From Anaerolineae bacterium (GTDB taxonomy: Bacteria > Chloroflexota > Anaerolineae > Aggregatilineales > Phototrophicaceae): a stretch of DNA of 6,810 nt. The notes under the pieces were generated by a model that was given only the letters and a program-made list of their open reading frames with translations, did not search any database and was not told the origin of the DNA. The position numbers and the translations under genes were made by a program. The DNA is taken from the NCBI GenBank assembly GCA_019912905.1, contig JAIOHO010000260.1, positions 1-6,810 on the forward strand. Reading direction: 5' to 3'. This document shows positions 5,982 to 6,810 of this stretch, piece after piece. Positions within the stretch are counted from its first letter, which is position 1. Each line of letters begins with the position of its first letter.

Positions 5982-6810
5982 ATGCGGATAAGATCTTTCC
6001 TTTTGCTAAGTCTCACCTTAGCGTTCGTCCTGGCCCTGGGCAGTGTCGTCGTCGCCCAGGATGAGATGATTACCCTGAACTTCTGGCGGCCAGATCGCTC
6101 ACCAGAAAGTGATCCCCCGGCTATCTGGGATGACACCGGCGAATTGATCACCGCCTGGACAGAAGCACATCCCAATATCCAGGTCAATATCAATCCCATT
6201 CCTTTCAATGAACTCGATACCACCGAATTGACGGCTCTGCGCGCTGGCAGCAGCGATGTGGATGTGCTGCTGGTGAATCATGTCACCATTGGTGCTGCGG
6301 TCGGTACTGGCGGGCTGGAACCCCTTGATGATTGCATCGCCAGTCAGGACAGCCTGGTACCTTCGGACTGGATTCCCGGGCTGTATGCCGCCGGTCAGCG
6401 TGAAGGAATCCAGTATACGCTCCCATTCGACACCGATACGCGCGTGATGTATTACAATAAGGCGCTGCTCGAAGCAGCTGGAATCGACAAAGTCCCTGAA
6501 ACCTGGGATGAGCTGTATGCCGCGTTTGATGCTATCGAAGCCCTCGATACAGACGCCGCGCCATTCTATTATCCGGGTCTGAATAAATGGTTCGTCCTGT
6601 ATCACACCGTCGGACCCTGGCTGGTCGAGAAGAACACCTCGTTCCTGAATCCGGATGGGGACACCTCGACGACTCTGGACCCTGCCACGGTCGAAGCCTG
6701 GAACCATGCTATCAAGCTGGCGAGCTATGCGCCGGAAGCCTCGCTGACCTACAACGGCGAAGAGCTTGAACCCTTGTTTGCCCAGGGCAAGATGGGCTTC
6801 CTGTTCACGG
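5982..6810 (+). CDS. Carbohydrate ABC transporter substrate-binding protein, partial (3' end outside window)
   Basis: The frame is open from an ATG at 5982 to the window edge (276 residues seen; family members usually exceed 400). AGGAGA (5970-5975) lies 6 nt upstream, which decides against the in-frame ATG at 5976. Residues 1-25 are a Sec signal peptide (MRIRSFLLLSLTLAFVLALG, then SVVVA before QDE). There is no lipobox Cys, so it appears to be released or anchored otherwise rather than a lipoprotein. The mature part begins with a family 1 solute-binding fold: ITLNFWRPD, then ITAWTEAHPNIQVNINPIPF, SSDVDVLLVN, and the strongly conserved YTLPFDTDTRVMYYNKALLE followed by AAGIDKVPETWDEL. Such proteins capture oligosaccharides, sugars or glycerol derivatives outside the membrane and deliver them to an importer. 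The permease and ATPase genes would be expected beyond the right edge. The divergent GntR gene and the operator at 5874-5903 suggest repression relieved by a metabolite of the imported substrate. Confidence 0.93.
   Translation, partial: MRIRSFLLLSLTLAFVLALGSVVVAQDEMITLNFWRPDRSPESDPPAIWDDTGELITAWTEAHPNIQVNINPIPFNELDTTELTALRAGSSDVDVLLVNHVTIGAAVGTGGLEPLDDCIASQDSLVPSDWIPGLYAAGQREGIQYTLPFDTDTRVMYYNKALLEAAGIDKVPETWDELYAAFDAIEALDTDAAPFYYPGLNKWFVLYHTVGPWLVEKNTSFLNPDGDTSTTLDPATVEAWNHAIKLASYAPEASLTYNGEELEPLFAQGKMGFLFT

Noticed and set aside
5873..6707. Minus-strand open frames opposite the substrate-binding protein
   Set aside because: The plus strand encodes a clear signal peptide and family 1 solute-binding motifs. 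The minus frames have no domain, and one reads through the operator region.

Overview
The window looks like chromosome of a free-living heterotroph, most plausibly a member of the Chloroflexota (Anaerolineae-like). This is an inference. It rests on moderately high GC, on a lipoprotein cytochrome with a long Thr/Pro 'TPTxTP' stalk of a kind common in that phylum, on a degraded SUMF1-type protein, and on the GntR plus sugar-binding-protein arrangement. No rRNA, tRNA, CRISPR array, insertion sequence or phage gene is visible.

Layout. (1) 1-723, minus: a cytoplasmic TPR-repeat protein that runs off the left edge. (2) 724-849: a compact divergent promoter region with a near-consensus sigma70-type promoter for the TPR gene and a weaker one facing right. 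(3) 850-1614, plus: a TIM-barrel sugar isomerase of the hydroxypyruvate isomerase family. (4) 1735-2367, plus: a monohaem cytochrome c lipoprotein. (5) 2384-2425: a strong bidirectional terminator between convergent genes. (6) 2451-4625, minus: a large membrane sensor kinase with intact ATP-binding boxes, but with Asp where the phosphoacceptor His should be. (7) About 4785-5096, plus: a formylglycine-generating-enzyme (SUMF1) fold gene remnant broken by stops and a frameshift. (8) 5169-5870, minus: a GntR/FCD repressor. (9) 5871-5981: a divergent regulatory region with tandem GntR-like operator sites embedded in the two candidate promoters. (10) 5982-6810 onward, plus: the secreted substrate-binding protein of a carbohydrate ABC importer, cut by the right edge.

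How they work together. The clearest functional unit is regions 8-10: a metabolite-responsive repressor next to, and divergent from, the first gene of an import operon, with operator-like palindromes over both promoters. The isomerase, cytochrome and kinase appear to be separate transcription units. The kinase has no response regulator beside it in this window. I did not find a convincing undescribed multi-gene system. The items most worth following are the kinase with the altered H-box, the operator/promoter architecture at 5855-5923, and the hidden SUMF1 pseudogene.
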